Made by a program: the position numbers and the translations under genes. This document shows, one piece after another, positions 24,001 to 45,915 of a stretch of DNA of 64,000 nt. This DNA comes from Pycnopodia helianthoides (taxonomy: Eukaryota; Echinodermata; Asteroidea; Forcipulatida; Asteriidae), in NCBI GenBank assembly GCA_032158295.1, contig CM063247.1:17956875-18020874 (forward strand), read 5' to 3'. Under the pieces are notes generated by a model, which did not search any database, was not told the DNA's origin, and was given only the letters and a program-made list of their open reading frames with translations. Each line of letters opens with the position of its first letter. Positions within the stretch are counted from its first letter, which is position 1.

Positions 24001-27000
24001 CACACAGTCTGCGGAGCAGTTCCTTGGAAATTTTAGCTTGTACATGTATTTAGCAAAAAATCTACACAACGTGTCTGCTTCGTTTTACAAATATTACACA
24101 ATTTAGGATACCCTGGATGGACAGAAAGATTATTTTACTGTATAATGTAAGACTTTGTTTCTTCTTGATTTGGTTTTGTTTTCCGAGCAAAGAGACATTT
24201 ATGTGTGTGTGTTAAATGCTGACCATGTCTAGCCACCAATGACGTCAATGGGTCAATGTATACCATGATCATAGATTAGCAGTTTTTGACTTGAATTTTG
24301 TCCTACTAAAAGCAAATTTTAAGTCTAAAAAACGTATTAACCAGTATCTACAATAAAAAGATAATAACAAAAATATTAGAGCCGCTCTTTAACAATGTCC
24401 CATCAGTACAATTTAATACCATTTTGTTGCTGATAGATTAACTTTGTTAGTTGACAACATGACGACGCCATTGTGTCAGTGTTATCCAGGCCCGTAACCA
24501 GGGGGGGGGGTGGACGCCCCCCCCCCAAATAAAAAATCCAACTTCTGAGGGAGGCACATCACCCCTCAGACTCCCCCGTGCGTTGCTGCGCGGCGGGCGG
24601 TGCTAACCCGCCGATGTACTTTTTCTTTCTCATTCGCCCCCCCCTCAAAAAATAAATCCTGGTTACGGGCCTAGTGTTATCCGTGTATAGATGTTTTTCA
24701 ATTTGTGGTGAGCCAATTTTGTGGACGACTTGGTCTACAACTCATGGAATTTACATCATTTCCAATCCAGTTAAAGCAAAATGAAAACTCGAACACAGAA
24801 ATGCAATGAAATAAGCCTATCATGCACTGTTTCTTAAAAAATAGTAGTTTGATCAAGTGATATTTTACCTTTTTGACAATATTTAAGATTTTTTTTAAAG
24901 CTACAGCTACAGCTATGGCTGTTGCTAAGGACATCCTACACTTCATCGCATGATGACATGGCGATCCAGCCATAGCCGTAGCTGTAGCCGGCCTGTCATA
25001 TACCCTTCAAAAATTATGTCCCTATTTTATTGCCCGCCATGCTGGAGTACACGCACACGCCATGCACACAAGTAACAGAAACTGCACAAACATATGTGCT
25101 CTGAAGCGCAACACTGGATGGTCCTGCACATACACCATGTACACCCTAAATATGCATGGTACTCAAGCATGGCAGACTTAGCTGGCAACATTGCTATAGA
25201 AATGTAATGTCATGTGAGAAGGCTCTATTATAAAGACAACTGAGTATTACCTCCTGTTTGATTTTCTCAATTCTGTGTTTGTATTTTTCCTGTCTCGCCT
25301 GAAGAAATTGGATCCTCTCTTGGGACCAAACTTGATTGAAGTCCTTTAACCGTCCTTTACCATTCAACTCCCAAGTGGATTTACCAAACTTCTGCTTGTC
25401 CTTCTCCAACTGGCTGATTACAACTGATGTCAAAGTAAAAAACAAATAACACTAAATGTAAAAAAAAAAAGGGGGGGTTCAAACGGTACAAATGCCATAT
25501 AATACCTCCCAATTTGATAATGTTAAGTACATAAGATCAAAATTTGTTAAACCTTTCATATTAAGCGTAACACAAGGTTAGCACAGGGCTGGAAAAGTTC
25601 AAGAACTTTTCAAGGTTGAATTTCTCGAGGATTAAAAATCAAAACTACAATAAAAACAATGTAAATTTACAGTGTAACCCCAATTAAGAACATTTTGGTT
25701 TGGTAATTATCAAAATGGGGGTAAACATGTCTGTACATACTACTTATATTCCAAAAGCTACATGTAGACCTTACTGATGATTTCATTCATGATTTCAAGG
25801 ACAAATTCACCATCACTTGGCTGTGGAATATTTTTTACTTGAAAATTAGAGGCATCCATTATTTCATGGCTGACTGAGCACAAATTAAAGACAAAATGAC
25901 CCCATTTCAAAATTCACAGGTGTATGCATGCCTGTACTTGATTGTGAAACAACACATATATTGTTAAGTTTAAAATTCCCGTCATTGTAATGAATTTGTC
26001 TGTATGGACAATAACGCCCGTCCATGCATTCTTGGCTCTTAGTGAGGGATCCAGAGAATGGTGTGACCTGCAAATTCGCCTGACCTCATCTTTGGGACCA
26101 GATCAAGCGTTCTGTGTATGGCCATCTCAATGCAGACAGCACTCTGGATGACTTGTCACGATTATTGCAGGAAAAACGGATGGCTAACCCTCAGCAGCGA
26201 GTGACCAGACAAGTTCATACTCAAAATTATGAGGAGTTATTTAGGGGGAGGGGGACTTATTTCTTGTGTTGTGTTTAGTTTCAATGCAAGAAATGACTTT
26301 GTGTTCATGAAATTTTTTAATATAACAGTGGTGATTTTCAGTTCCCTACAAAGAAAACTAAAAAATTGTCTTAATATCAATTTCAAAATTTCTTGAACCA
26401 AATTTCATCATAAATTTTTACCGAATTGTTGCCACAAAATATCGACAAGTAAACGTAAACGACAATCAGAATTCAATGTTCAATCAACCAACTTTATTAT
26501 CTTCCTCACCTGGACAACATCAACTATGCAACTCTTTGCAAGTTCTTGGTCGGGGTATACAATTAGCCCAATCAAATAAAAAGGCATCTGAAAATAGCAA
26601 TACACACGCTCCCTACTAAGAGGGTTTTATCTGGGCCCAGGATAATGCTTTTTGTATTCCACACTGTACATTGCATAGTTTCCTACTGACTGTGACATCA
26701 TAAACACTACATCGGCCATCATACAAGTATGTCCGAATTGTAACCAAATTTAGCTTTTGCCAAAAAGTACGAAAACTACACATGTACGAGGTTATATCTT
26801 TAAAATTACCTTTGGTGGTTTCCACACATTGAGCAAAATATTTCACTCGTATCTCATTAATAGCCTCAATAGATCCAGCATAATGCTCTTGCCACTCACT
26901 GTAATCTATTAAGCATCTGTCCCGTCTTCCTTGACTCATGAATTGATCCTCCAACTCATCCTGTAACCCTAACAGCTTATTAAAAGACAACTCCCTCATG

Positions 27001-27722
27001 TCTAGAAAAGGCTGCAGCATGACATTAAAGAGCTCTGCCTGAGCTGTTGCTAGTTTACAAAGGACACTGTCGACATGTGAGTAGAGCTTGACCATGTCCA
27101 CCATCTTATCCAGCTTTTCTCCTCCTATAAATAGCTCCTGGAGTTTCTCCTCCAGGCGCAATACATCATCAGCATAAGCTTTCCGTCTCAATTCACTGCA
27201 ATTCTCAAAGTACTGCTCTGCAACCACTTCACTGCTAAATAAATAGTCTGTAAGAAGCTTGTTCCCGCAAATTTGCGTGGCTGTCAATAAGTACAGCTCC
27301 AACTGCTGGTTGAAGTCATACGGAACTTCAACTGAGTACAGGAGACTCCAAATTCCACGTGGCTCATAGGGCAAGTTTGGTGGGTGGTTTTCAAGATCTG
27401 GTTTAATGAGACACAACTGCTGGTGAGCATAGGTGATATCCTGCAAGGTGAAGATGCCCGTCCAGCTACTAAGGTCTTCATTGTGACTACATTGTGTAAG
27501 CTCCGAGTTTCCAGAAGACACGGACTGTGCTTTTTTGGAGTTCCTGGCCAAAGTGCGCTTGACATTTCGAGGTCTGGTCTCATGACAGGTGATACTGAGG
27601 TGCCTTTCCTGAACATCCCAGTTGATGATGAAACGGAGATTGTTTTTTTGTGGCTGACTGGACTCAAATGGTGCCTCTTTCACTGCCACCCAGTCTTCTA
27701 GACTATGTTGCTCATCAAGCAT
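5903..27722 (-). CDS. JMY: WHAMM/JMY-family actin nucleation promoting factor, complete, 8 coding exons
   Basis: Coding exons, 5' to 3' on the minus strand: 26810-27722, 25251-25423, 17289-17454, 16530-16720, 15273-15359, 9984-10079, 7725-8247, 5903-6093. All have GT/AG borders and matching phase, total 2340 nt, 779 aa. The family activates the Arp2/3 complex (JMY also nucleates actin directly) and acts on ER-Golgi membranes, autophagosomes and, for JMY, in p53 signalling. Seen: an N-terminal domain opening [14 protein letters not shown], a central coiled coil (about residues 305-575), a proline-rich stretch (about 622-655), a WH2 motif [15 protein letters not shown] (721-735) and a basic-to-acidic tail. 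It is slightly shorter than human WHAMM. The ATG has A at -3. The acidic tail lacks the usual tryptophan. WHAMM and JMY are probably vertebrate paralogues of this one gene. The symbol JMY follows gene neighbourhood; the N-terminus is equally WHAMM-like. Confidence 0.93.
7222..7352. repeat. inverted repeat in JMY intron 7
   Basis: GGCACCATTTCATGGCACT...AGCAGTGCCATGAAATTGGG forms an imperfect hairpin with about 23-bp arms. Possibly a small MITE; no target duplication is evident. Confidence 0.4.
7725..10079 (-). CDS. JMY: JMY exons 6-7 (9984-10079, 7725-8247): end of coiled coil, basic linker and polyproline region
   Basis: Exon 6 (96 nt) encodes [15 protein letters not shown]... and the conserved TIDRLQNYK. 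Exon 7 (523 nt) begins [10 protein letters not shown], continues with a very basic helix, then proline runs ([22 protein letters not shown]) that would recruit profilin-actin. It ends at GTAAAG|GTAAGG in phase 1. A weak L..L..R..L pattern ([14 protein letters not shown], about residues 687-700) sits where the vertebrate proteins carry an upstream WH2, so it may be a degenerate WH2. Confidence 0.9.
8324..8489. mobile_element. 166-bp near-perfect palindromic MITE
   Basis: It starts CAGGGGTCGATTTCACAAAA and ends with the inverse. The interior repeats CTTAGGACTAGTCCTA blocks so that almost the whole element folds into one hairpin. It sits just upstream of JMY exon 7's acceptor, in intron 6. Confidence 0.75.
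8741..9907. repeat. tandem-repeat-bearing element, copy 1 (AATGCCCCGC end)
   Basis: It begins AATGCCCCGC and contains about three diverged units of roughly 130 bp (AATAGGCTTCTG...CCAAGACCAATCCAC). CACACA-rich and GGGGACC units (TTGGTTTTGTACACxxTTTCC) follow. It fades at GTATGCCCCTTT without the complete right end. It parallels 14045-14981. Confidence 0.6.
10850..11830 (+). mobile_element. Penelope-like element remnant (RT end, GIY-YIG, 3' tail)
   Basis: Fragments in shifting frames read [24 protein letters not shown] (linker), then [24 protein letters not shown]..., a GIY-YIG domain, in frame at 11200-11430. The tail from 11732 contains TCTGACGA, a hairpin GACTAG/CTAATT, and GAAACG, then a block repeated at 15465-15550. 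Multiple stops and shifts show it is dead. Confidence 0.7.
11732..11765 (+). ncRNA. hammerhead-ribozyme-like core in the Penelope tail
   Basis: CTGACGA, a stem II candidate GACTAG-AGCAAG-CTAATT, then GAAAC match the order of the hammerhead catalytic core (CUGANGA / stem / GAAA). Penelope-like elements are known to carry hammerhead motifs. I could not place stems I and III or the cleavage site, and stem II here has mismatches, so it is probably inactive. Confidence 0.4.
12050..13360 (+). pseudogene. degenerate LINE (CR1-like) reverse transcriptase
   Basis: Broken frames show the RT N-terminal landmark [41 protein letters not shown] (stop), a G-P-tract variant of the VPQGT motif with a C14 run at 13013-13024, FINDACQ and YVDDLSILE. 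In-frame stops and frameshifts throughout. Same broad family as 3820-5075 but covering more of the N-terminal RT. Confidence 0.65.
14045..14981. repeat. tandem-repeat-bearing element, copy 2, with AATGCCCCGC / GCGGGGCATA inverted ends
   Basis: The ends are short inverted repeats. The left half holds about four units of roughly 125 bp (TTGAGTTATCGCTCGGACAA...). The right half holds two near-identical units of about 180 bp (CCCCACAATGGTGTGTATGCC...TTTGTGGGGACC). Then comes the CACACGGAAGGACAAGG end. Non-coding; the small open frames across it are repeat artefacts. Confidence 0.65.
15273..17454 (-). CDS. JMY: JMY exons 3-5 (17289-17454, 16530-16720, 15273-15359): central coiled coil
   Basis: Three consecutive exons encode heptad-rich helix: [15 protein letters not shown] in exon 3, an acidic break with FEEDDDP in exon 4, and [11 protein letters not shown]...HHWIQM in exon 5. 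Phases are 0 to 1, 1 to 0, and 0 to 0. Exon 5 is only 87 nt, has good splice sites (TTACACCTACAG and ATG|GTATGT), and aligns gap-free to the family (HHxIQMKR), so it is a confident short exon. In WHAMM this coiled coil binds microtubules. Confidence 0.88.
15450..15720 (+). repeat. Penelope-like 3' tail fragment
   Basis: GAGCAAGCTAGTCGAAACGTTGAGACC and the following 70 bases duplicate 11744-11830. Here the hairpin arm is the undamaged CTAGTC, and the AGCAAGCTAGTCGAAA block is itself duplicated. It lies beside JMY exon 5. Confidence 0.6.
17643..17710 (+). repeat. tRNA-like / SINE head
   Basis: GGTGGTTTAATGGGTAGGA and GGTTCAAATGCC sit at A-box/B-box spacing. The arms are incomplete, so a tRNA pseudogene or SINE head. 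Confidence 0.4.
18469..18584 (+). repeat. 5' LTR of Gypsy element
   Basis: 116 bp starting AGAGAACTATGACTC and ending CTTATACTTATTTA. It matches 23453-23568 with a single G/A difference. It is unusually short for an LTR and lacks the usual TG...CA ends. Confidence 0.85.
18660..19475 (+). pseudogene. Gypsy gag-like region
   Basis: An open frame with a helical capsid-like stretch ([24 protein letters not shown]). A CCHC zinc knuckle ([10 protein letters not shown]) lies near 19425 in a different frame, so a frameshift separates capsid from nucleocapsid. Structural role in the retroelement particle is family knowledge. Confidence 0.7.
19410..20362 (+). pseudogene. Gypsy nucleocapsid/protease region
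   Basis: Starts with zinc-knuckle residues, then [16 protein letters not shown] retropepsin-like active site, [11 protein letters not shown] (D-T-G), lies near 19846. The frame ends before RT, which lies in another frame. Confidence 0.7.
20360..21849 (+). pseudogene. Gypsy reverse transcriptase and RNase H, frameshifted and deleted
   Basis: RT blocks: [37 protein letters not shown] and the CVDDTLMW active site. Near 20880 the frame shifts, and near 20970 it shifts back with a gap in the RT C-terminal part. RNase H follows: [28 protein letters not shown] and VAVDHKPLL. It is non-functional as it stands. Confidence 0.8.
21837..23353 (+). pseudogene. Gypsy integrase, N-terminal zinc-binding part damaged
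   Basis: The core domain shows [12 protein letters not shown] (first Asp), LTSDGGPEF (second Asp) and the HSNCRAEV...KTVKR block; a C-terminal chromo/GPY-like region and a long Pro-rich tail follow. Upstream, 21837-22040 lies in another frame. The stretch that should carry the HHCC zinc finger's cysteines is missing. Confidence 0.75.
23453..23568 (+). repeat. 3' LTR of Gypsy element
   Basis: Near-identical to 18469-18584; preceded by an eight-G purine tract. Confidence 0.85.
24488..24672. mobile_element. 185-bp hAT-like MITE
   Basis: Inverted ends AGGCCCGTAACCAGG / CCTGGTTACGGGCCT are flanked by the direct repeat AGTGTTATCC (24478-24487, 24673-24682). That contains an 8-bp duplication compatible with hAT transposition. 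The interior has a G10 run, a C9 run and a GC-rich hairpin. It is in JMY intron 2. Confidence 0.7.
24899..24991. repeat. inverted repeat hairpin
   Basis: GCTACAGCTACAGCTATGGCT pairs almost perfectly with AGCCATAGCCGTAGCTGTAGC across a loop of about 45 nt. Confidence 0.7.
25251..25423 (-). CDS. JMY: JMY exon 2: coiled-coil segment
   Basis: The exon uses the acceptor GACATCAG and joins exon 1 in phase 1. It encodes [18 protein letters not shown] and the following charged helix. The KFGK(A/S)(S/A)W block is a family signature. The first residues align without a gap only with this acceptor, not with the AG ten bases downstream. Confidence 0.9.
26090..26270 (+). pseudogene. possible Tc1/mariner transposase C-terminal remnant
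   Basis: The plus-strand frame [12 protein letters not shown]...[23 protein letters not shown] resembles the end of DDE transposases of this superfamily (W-D-x-L...EEW..IPQ..I..L). No upstream DDE residues were found and a stop follows. Low confidence. Confidence 0.35.
26810..27722 (-). CDS. JMY: JMY exon 1: N-terminal membrane-interaction domain and start of coiled coil
   Basis: The single 913-nt exon encodes residues 1-304 and ends in phase 1 at CCAAAG|GTAATT. Recognisable family blocks are [17 protein letters not shown] near residue 31, a WTGIF block, [11 protein letters not shown] and a closing IRVKYF block. In WHAMM this region binds membranes and Rab/phosphoinositide partners; that role is family knowledge, not visible here. 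The reading frame continues past the donor for about 65 codons, but the next exon restores family similarity only if the donor is used. Confidence 0.92.
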
Positions 27723-29014
27723 GATTAATCACGTATGTAGTTCTTAATTGCAAACCAGTACATTTTGCTGTGAAAAAAACAAAAAAACAATTCTTTTGAG
27801 AATACAACAAGTACATAAATCAACTTTATCAATAATTATGGAAAAAGAGGCTACATTACATTGTACACACATGTACATGTAGAGTAATACATTCACAAGG
27901 TAAAATCTGGACTAATTCCGTTTTACGAAACGAAGCCAAGTGAAATGGAACAGTCCAAATTTCAACGAGTGACTACATGTACATGTTTATTCTGCTATAC
28001 TGTATTCATGAATAAAGTGCATCCCAAAATATTTGTTTTATATACCTCACACATAGATCCTTGTCATTTGATACTTTTCATATTAAATTCAACAATAAAC
28101 AATACAAAGTTTTGATCAATGAACAATGTATAATTTAATTCAACAATAATGTATTAAACAGTAGGTACTCAATAGATTAGTATGCACAAAGGTTATCTGC
28201 CAAGCGTCCCGAGTGTCCAATATTTGTCAGTATAGGACTCCTATATTAAATTTTGGAGTGACAGATCAGTATATGTGTATGGTAAAATAAAGTATGACCA
28301 ATCAAATGACAAGGATAGTGTGATGTATGTTGCAATGTCAACACTCATTCACATCCTGATCTGTGGTTGCCACAAGTTCTTGAAGGCCACAGTATGAAGA
28401 CTAACACAGTACTATTAGATTTTACATTACCGCCATGTTACACGTACATTACTTTCAATAATTCTTACTACAGTGTAGTAGCAATTTCACAGTGGTTATA
28501 CGTACACGTAGGTTTAACCATGGTTTAACACAAACTGCAATTTATTGAAAGCAGCTTAAAATGTGAGCAAAACAAACATCTTGTAAATGCAATTTCTTTT
28601 TTTGCAAAGTCAGAGAATTCTTCAAAATCGCTGATTAAGGTCAACGTAAAACCTGGCCAAATACATGTACTTGGTCCAGCTTGTAGGGATAACTACACAG
28701 AGCGAATCATACAAGAACTGACAATTAATTGAAGAACCTGCGAGTGTGATGTTGCATAAGAGACACTGCACATAAATATTAATACTTTTAATGCATCACT
28801 GAATTTTTGTTTTAGACTTGAAGAACTTGTTTACTACATCTTCATGATATTAAAAGTAATTTTTTTTACTTTCATTGGAAATTTGCACTGGGCACCTAAA
28901 CTCGGGCTCAACTGCAACAGTTTCTTGTTCTCCACAGTCAATTCAGTTGTTTAATGCTGTCCAACTACTGTCTTTATGTGGCTTTTATACCAATGTGTAC
29001 ATTGTATGAGTTGA

Positions 29015-29075
29015 CCATGTACATGTGTACATGTACATGTACATGTACATGTAAATATGATGTACATGTACATGT
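29015..29075. repeat. ACATGT palindromic microsatellite
   Basis: Repeats of the self-complementary hexamer ACATGT/TACATG, slightly interrupted. Small scattered copies of the same hexamer occur throughout the window. Confidence 0.85.
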
Positions 29076-29846
29076 GATGTGTATGCATGTTAAGAACAGA
29101 ATTACACTAGACTTGTATTTGCAACCAAAATTTCTCAAAAAGATTTCCATTGTGTCTTTATGGACCTGTGCACAGTCCAAACAACAAATTCAGAAATTAT
29201 TTGGTGTAGGAATTACTACTACAACAAGGTCTGTTTATATGTGTATTATGCGTATGTAATTAGGTCAATTAAAAGTCCAATAAACTCTGTTCTGGGGCGC
29301 AATAAAGACATTGATGGCAATAAAATATTAGTCCATGTATCATTCATACCCACTCAGGGTACGGTATGTAAATGGAAGGATAAATTTTACTTTGAATTTC
29401 TCCAATAGACTATGGGGGGCCAATACTACAAATAAACATTACCCAAATATCATATAAATGTAAAGGCGAACTGACATTTCATGTGGGTGCAAGGGGTGTT
29501 CAAAATTTACAAAAAGTTCCTCACGCCAGTACAATTTTAGGTTTCAAGGACCTGTTGCACTAAAAGTGAGTCATATTATACAAATTTTGACAATAGATTA
29601 TAATAATATGATGGGTACCAGTCATCATAAACTTAAGTATAAACTTAAAGTATAAACTTAAAAAACGAGAAAGATTTGGCAGAAAAACTGTGTGTTCATG
29701 ACACCTACACGTATCTAGAGGATTCTTTAATAAAAAAAATTAAAAGAAAAAAAACTGAGTCAGTCACTGTCAATTTTTCAAAATTTTAGCAGAGTCATGA
29801 GTGCAGGACTCCCTTGCACTACTGCACTGGCATGGTGGATGGGTAC

Positions 29847-29972
29847 TGGTCAACTCATTCAAGAGTAAATTTGGTTCGAGTCAACTCAGTTCCACCATGG
29901 AGGTAGCCTACCTCTCCATGGTTCCACCAAGTCAACTCGAACAGAGTTGACTTTGGACCAAGCTGACCAGAA
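29847..29972. repeat. inverted repeat / small foldback element
   Basis: TTCGAGTCAACTCAGTTCCACCATGG...AGG pairs with CCT...CCATGGTTCCACCAAGTCAACTCGAA, core 29875-29941. Partial outer arms carry GGTCAACT/AGCTGACC. Confidence 0.65.
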
Positions 29973-30810
29973 TTCACTGGCATTAATAACACAGCCCAGG
30001 GCGCAATTCCATACTCATTGTACTGTGTAGGACATCACATAACATACATAGACTATAAAAAATAGTCTAAACTCTAACTGGAGCTGCTTAGCTTTAATTA
30101 AGCAAAAACAGTAGCTAAATATTAAGCACAACAAAATTATGCTTACCCATGGGCCATGTTACCATTTGGTAATCAGCTAAAATACCATTTCACACCATCT
30201 TCATGTGACCCTGATCCTGCCTATTTTTGCTTAGCAGATTTAGTATACTGGTACTAGTAATGTACTGAACGCCAGTCTCCATTGCACTGCACTGACGTCC
30301 TAGCTTTTTATTCTACTAGAGTACTACACTAGCTGTACTGGCTGAAGTGTACTTCTTGTTCTACCATAACTCCCATAAGAGAGTGAGTATCAGGTAAGAC
30401 TGAGTATGGTACTAAAGTGACTGATGTTTATTTACATTTTTACCTGCTTTAAGAGGCTGAAATTTCTTTTAAACATTCTGTATGTCCGGAATTCCAAGTT
30501 TGCTGGGATAAGAATTGTTAATTTCATCCCTGGGTGACATAATACTAGTGCTAAGAAGTAGAAGAAAAAATGACGTTTTAGCTCTACCACACTCGAGCAC
30601 TAGCGATACACCGCGAGAGGGCAGTATTACCCGAGCGGTTCGAGATCGAGATAGAACGATAGGCGTAGGGGCGCAATCTTTGAAAATTTACATTCTTAAA
30701 ATTTGCGCGGTGTGCATGATTTTGAAATTTGCGCAGGATAGCTCAGGCGCAAACTATGACAACGCTCAATCTCTGTCGTTCAACAATAATTTTCACCACT
30801 TGTCGTAAAG

Positions 30811-30881
30811 TAGCCTTGATTGCAAGGCTGTGTAATAGTTTGCTTACATGTACTATCTACACAGCCTTGATATCAAGGCTA
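30811..30881. mobile_element. 71-bp MITE with 9-bp target duplication
   Basis: Ends TAGCCTTG / CAAGGCTA. Direct repeats GTCGTAAAG lie at 30802-30810 and 30882-30890. It shares TAG...CTA termini and duplication length with the larger foldbacks at 58702 and 59630. Confidence 0.7.
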
Positions 30882-31178
30882 GTCGTAAAGAGAATTTACC
30901 TCAAGGGTAAGTTCAAAGAAGCGTTCTGCTGGATCTTAACCTCTGTTTAAAGTGATGTTTTTAATTCAAAAATTTTGAAAAATTTCGAAAAACAGGGTTG
31001 CTCACGAACTGTAAGTTCAGAATTTCTTGCTTTGGACCAGATCACTGATCCAGCCTCGCTACCATGGGCATGGGATGGGCGCGCCATACCCAATTGTCAC
31101 TCACTCTTGGAAGAGAAGCACTAAAAAAAACAATGCTGATTGGCTAACCAATGTGACTGCTCAGTGCGCACGCTTAAA

Positions 31179-31540
31179 GGTACACGTTGTCTTGAATCGG
31201 CCGAGTTTGTATATAAAAAGCCGCTGTAAACCGTTTGTTATAAAATGCATATGGTTAGAAAGATGTTTTAAAAGTAGAATACAATGATCCACACAAATAT
31301 GCCTCGAAATTGCGTGGTTTTCCTTTTACCACAGTCGGCCATTTTATGGAGTCAACCTAATTTTGACTCCACAAAATGGCCGACCGTGTTAGTTCGCAAG
31401 GTTCAAGGAAAACCACGCAATTTCGAGGCATAATTTTGTGTGGATCATTGTATTCTACTTTCTAACCATTAGCATTTTATAACAAACGGTTATAAACGCT
31501 TTGTATAGACCAACTCGACCGATCCAAGGCAACGTGTACC
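31179..31540. mobile_element. 362-bp palindromic MITE
   Basis: Outer ends GGTACACGTTG / AACGTGTACC. The arms include GATCCACACAAAxxTxTGCCTCG and AATTGCGTGGTTTTCCTT. The centre is AGTCAACCTAATTTTGACTCC with CAAAATGGCCGAC arms. A half copy is at 61056-61196. Confidence 0.75.
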
Positions 31541-32605
31541 AATTCTACCTCCATGCTTTAATACTCTTCAAATGAATCATGTTTTTACATGGGAATCCTA
31601 AACTGCATGCATATACCTATAGACATATCAGAAGATAAAAAAAAAATGGGGCGGGGGGACACCAGTAAGTGCTCTGCTGTACGTGACTTGATGCGTCTTT
31701 TGATAGCGCGCTAATTAATGTATCCAATATAATTTTGATATTTCAACTGAGTCACACTTCCACTTTGCGTTTTGGCGACCCCAACCAGGAACATGTTTGA
31801 GCTTTTGTAATTGATTGAGCGTTTTCCCGTGTTTGGACAATCGAGTGGTACTATATAGCTGACTAACTACGTACGTCACTTCGGGGCGATGGTAGTCTTG
31901 ATTGACGACGTATGGAAGCATACATGTACCTTACTACCAGTTCGTACTGCATGTTACAGTAGGGGAACAGTCTACACACTTTTGGCGTGAGACCGGCGTG
32001 CAGCACTCTGCATTTCACAAAACTCACTGTGCACGAGCCACAATTGGTTAGTGAACATTACGCAGCTGCGTAAATAATTCGAGCGCTTGACGCGCCTGCA
32101 AGCCAATTATGGCATCTATGGGAAATGATATAGATCTGATCTCTTTATTTTTTATAGAGATCAGTGAGACCATAGTAGTAGGTCTGGATGCTGATCAAGA
32201 AACAATAGATTCACGTGTTAATAAATAAACCGTCTATTGCCTGATATTTAAGCTAGTTTTGTTATCGTTAAATCTGATAACGGGTAGTTTATCTTTGCAA
32301 AACTCTCAATTTAGCTTCTTCCCTTGTCACCGACATTTGCAAACCATGTAGTTCGTGTCAATTCCGTGCCTAAACCGCGCAATTTTAATTTGTGTGGGCA
32401 GGCTTTAGTTCGAAAATTGCGCGCACGCAATTTCCTAAAATGTCAATTTTAAAGAATGCGCCAAACACGCGCATGCGGTGCACAACATTATGTGACACGA
32501 CGAAGGCATGTGCTAGTTAGGAAACAGGCTGGTTTTGTAGCTGGAATGGTTAAGTGTTAAACTTAACAAGTAATAAACAACTAAGTTACAACAGCTTCTG
32601 GAAAG

Positions 32606-45240
<12,635 letters not shown>

Positions 45241-45375
45241 AGGTTTAATATTTAAAAGTGATTATATTATTGCAAAGAGAATCGTTATCAATCAAAAAAT
45301 AATATTCTTTGAGGATTTGCATTTATTATTGTTTGTTAAGATTTTCATCAGACATGACATTTATCAAAAAGTTAA

Positions 45376-45750
45376 AGGAACATTACAGAATTGGTTTTTG
45401 CTAACAAAACAGTTGCTGGTAGTGGCAGTGTAAGCTCTTCATGTAATCCACCGTATACATAAACTGACAAACCTGTAGAAGTTTGAGATCGATCGGCCAT
45501 CTGGGTCACGAGAAAATAGTGAAAAACCGATTACACATTTTGCATGAAATGAATAAAACGCTCACTGAGCGATAAACTCCAATCAGAAAATTAGTTTATT
45601 CATTTCTCATCAAATATGGTATTTCAGACAGAAATATTTCAAGGGATGTTTTCTACTATCATCATCATTAGACCATGTAAGTTTTATGTAAATCTGTGAT
45701 CAAAAAGTATATTTTACAAGTTTTTTTCTTACCAATTCTGTAATGTTCCT
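45376..45750 (-). mobile_element. TTAA-flanked MITE, copy 3 (inverted)
   Basis: 375 bp with the same AGGAACATTACAGAATTGG ends; TTAA at 45372-45375 and 45751-45754. It lies between the convergent RIOK2 and POLK 3' ends. Confidence 0.85.
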
Positions 45751-45909
45751 TTAAGATTGTTCTTTAAAATGTTATTTCGTTTTTTTAAGATTTCCATTTA
45801 CTTTGTATTAAAGAAGTCAAAAAGCCACTGGGCTTCACCTTTAAGTACATTGGGTTTTAATTTCCATTAGATTTAATTTGATGTCATTCATGACAACCAT
45901 AGTTTTAAA

Positions 45910-45915
45910 AATAAA
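45910..45915 (+). terminator. candidate RIOK2 poly(A) signal
   Basis: AATAAA lies 670 nt after the stop, just beyond a TTAA MITE (45376-45750). If used, the MITE is part of the RIOK2 3' UTR. A second AATAAA sits near 45986. Confidence 0.35.

Larger units (their letters stand above)
17816..24396. mobile_element. AGAGCGGCTCT-ended element, copy A, containing two nested insertions
   Basis: The left end is AGAGCAGCTCTAAGATGCTCTG and the right end, inverted, is TTAAAGAGCGGCTCTAA. Removing the nested TTAA MITE and Gypsy element leaves about 1.1 kb of unique sequence. That sequence matches 37130-38128 and 32768-32885 in the opposite orientation. No coding capacity seen; transposon class unknown. 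Confidence 0.6.
27723..32605. promoter_or_regulatory. JMY/RIOK2 divergent intergenic region (promoters within)
   Basis: 4.9 kb separate the two start codons. It holds an ACATGT microsatellite, a foldback repeat (29847-29972), a 71-bp 9-bp-TSD MITE (30811-30881) and a palindromic MITE (31179-31540). CpG-containing, less AT-rich sequence at 30590-30700 and 32340-32520 is the likeliest promoter DNA for JMY 5' UTR exons and RIOK2 respectively. No TATA box stands out. No protein-coding exon was recognised. Confidence 0.4.

Noticed and set aside
29015..29075. Cys/Thr repeat peptide from CTCTCTCK-type frame
   Set aside because: Translation of the ACATGT microsatellite.
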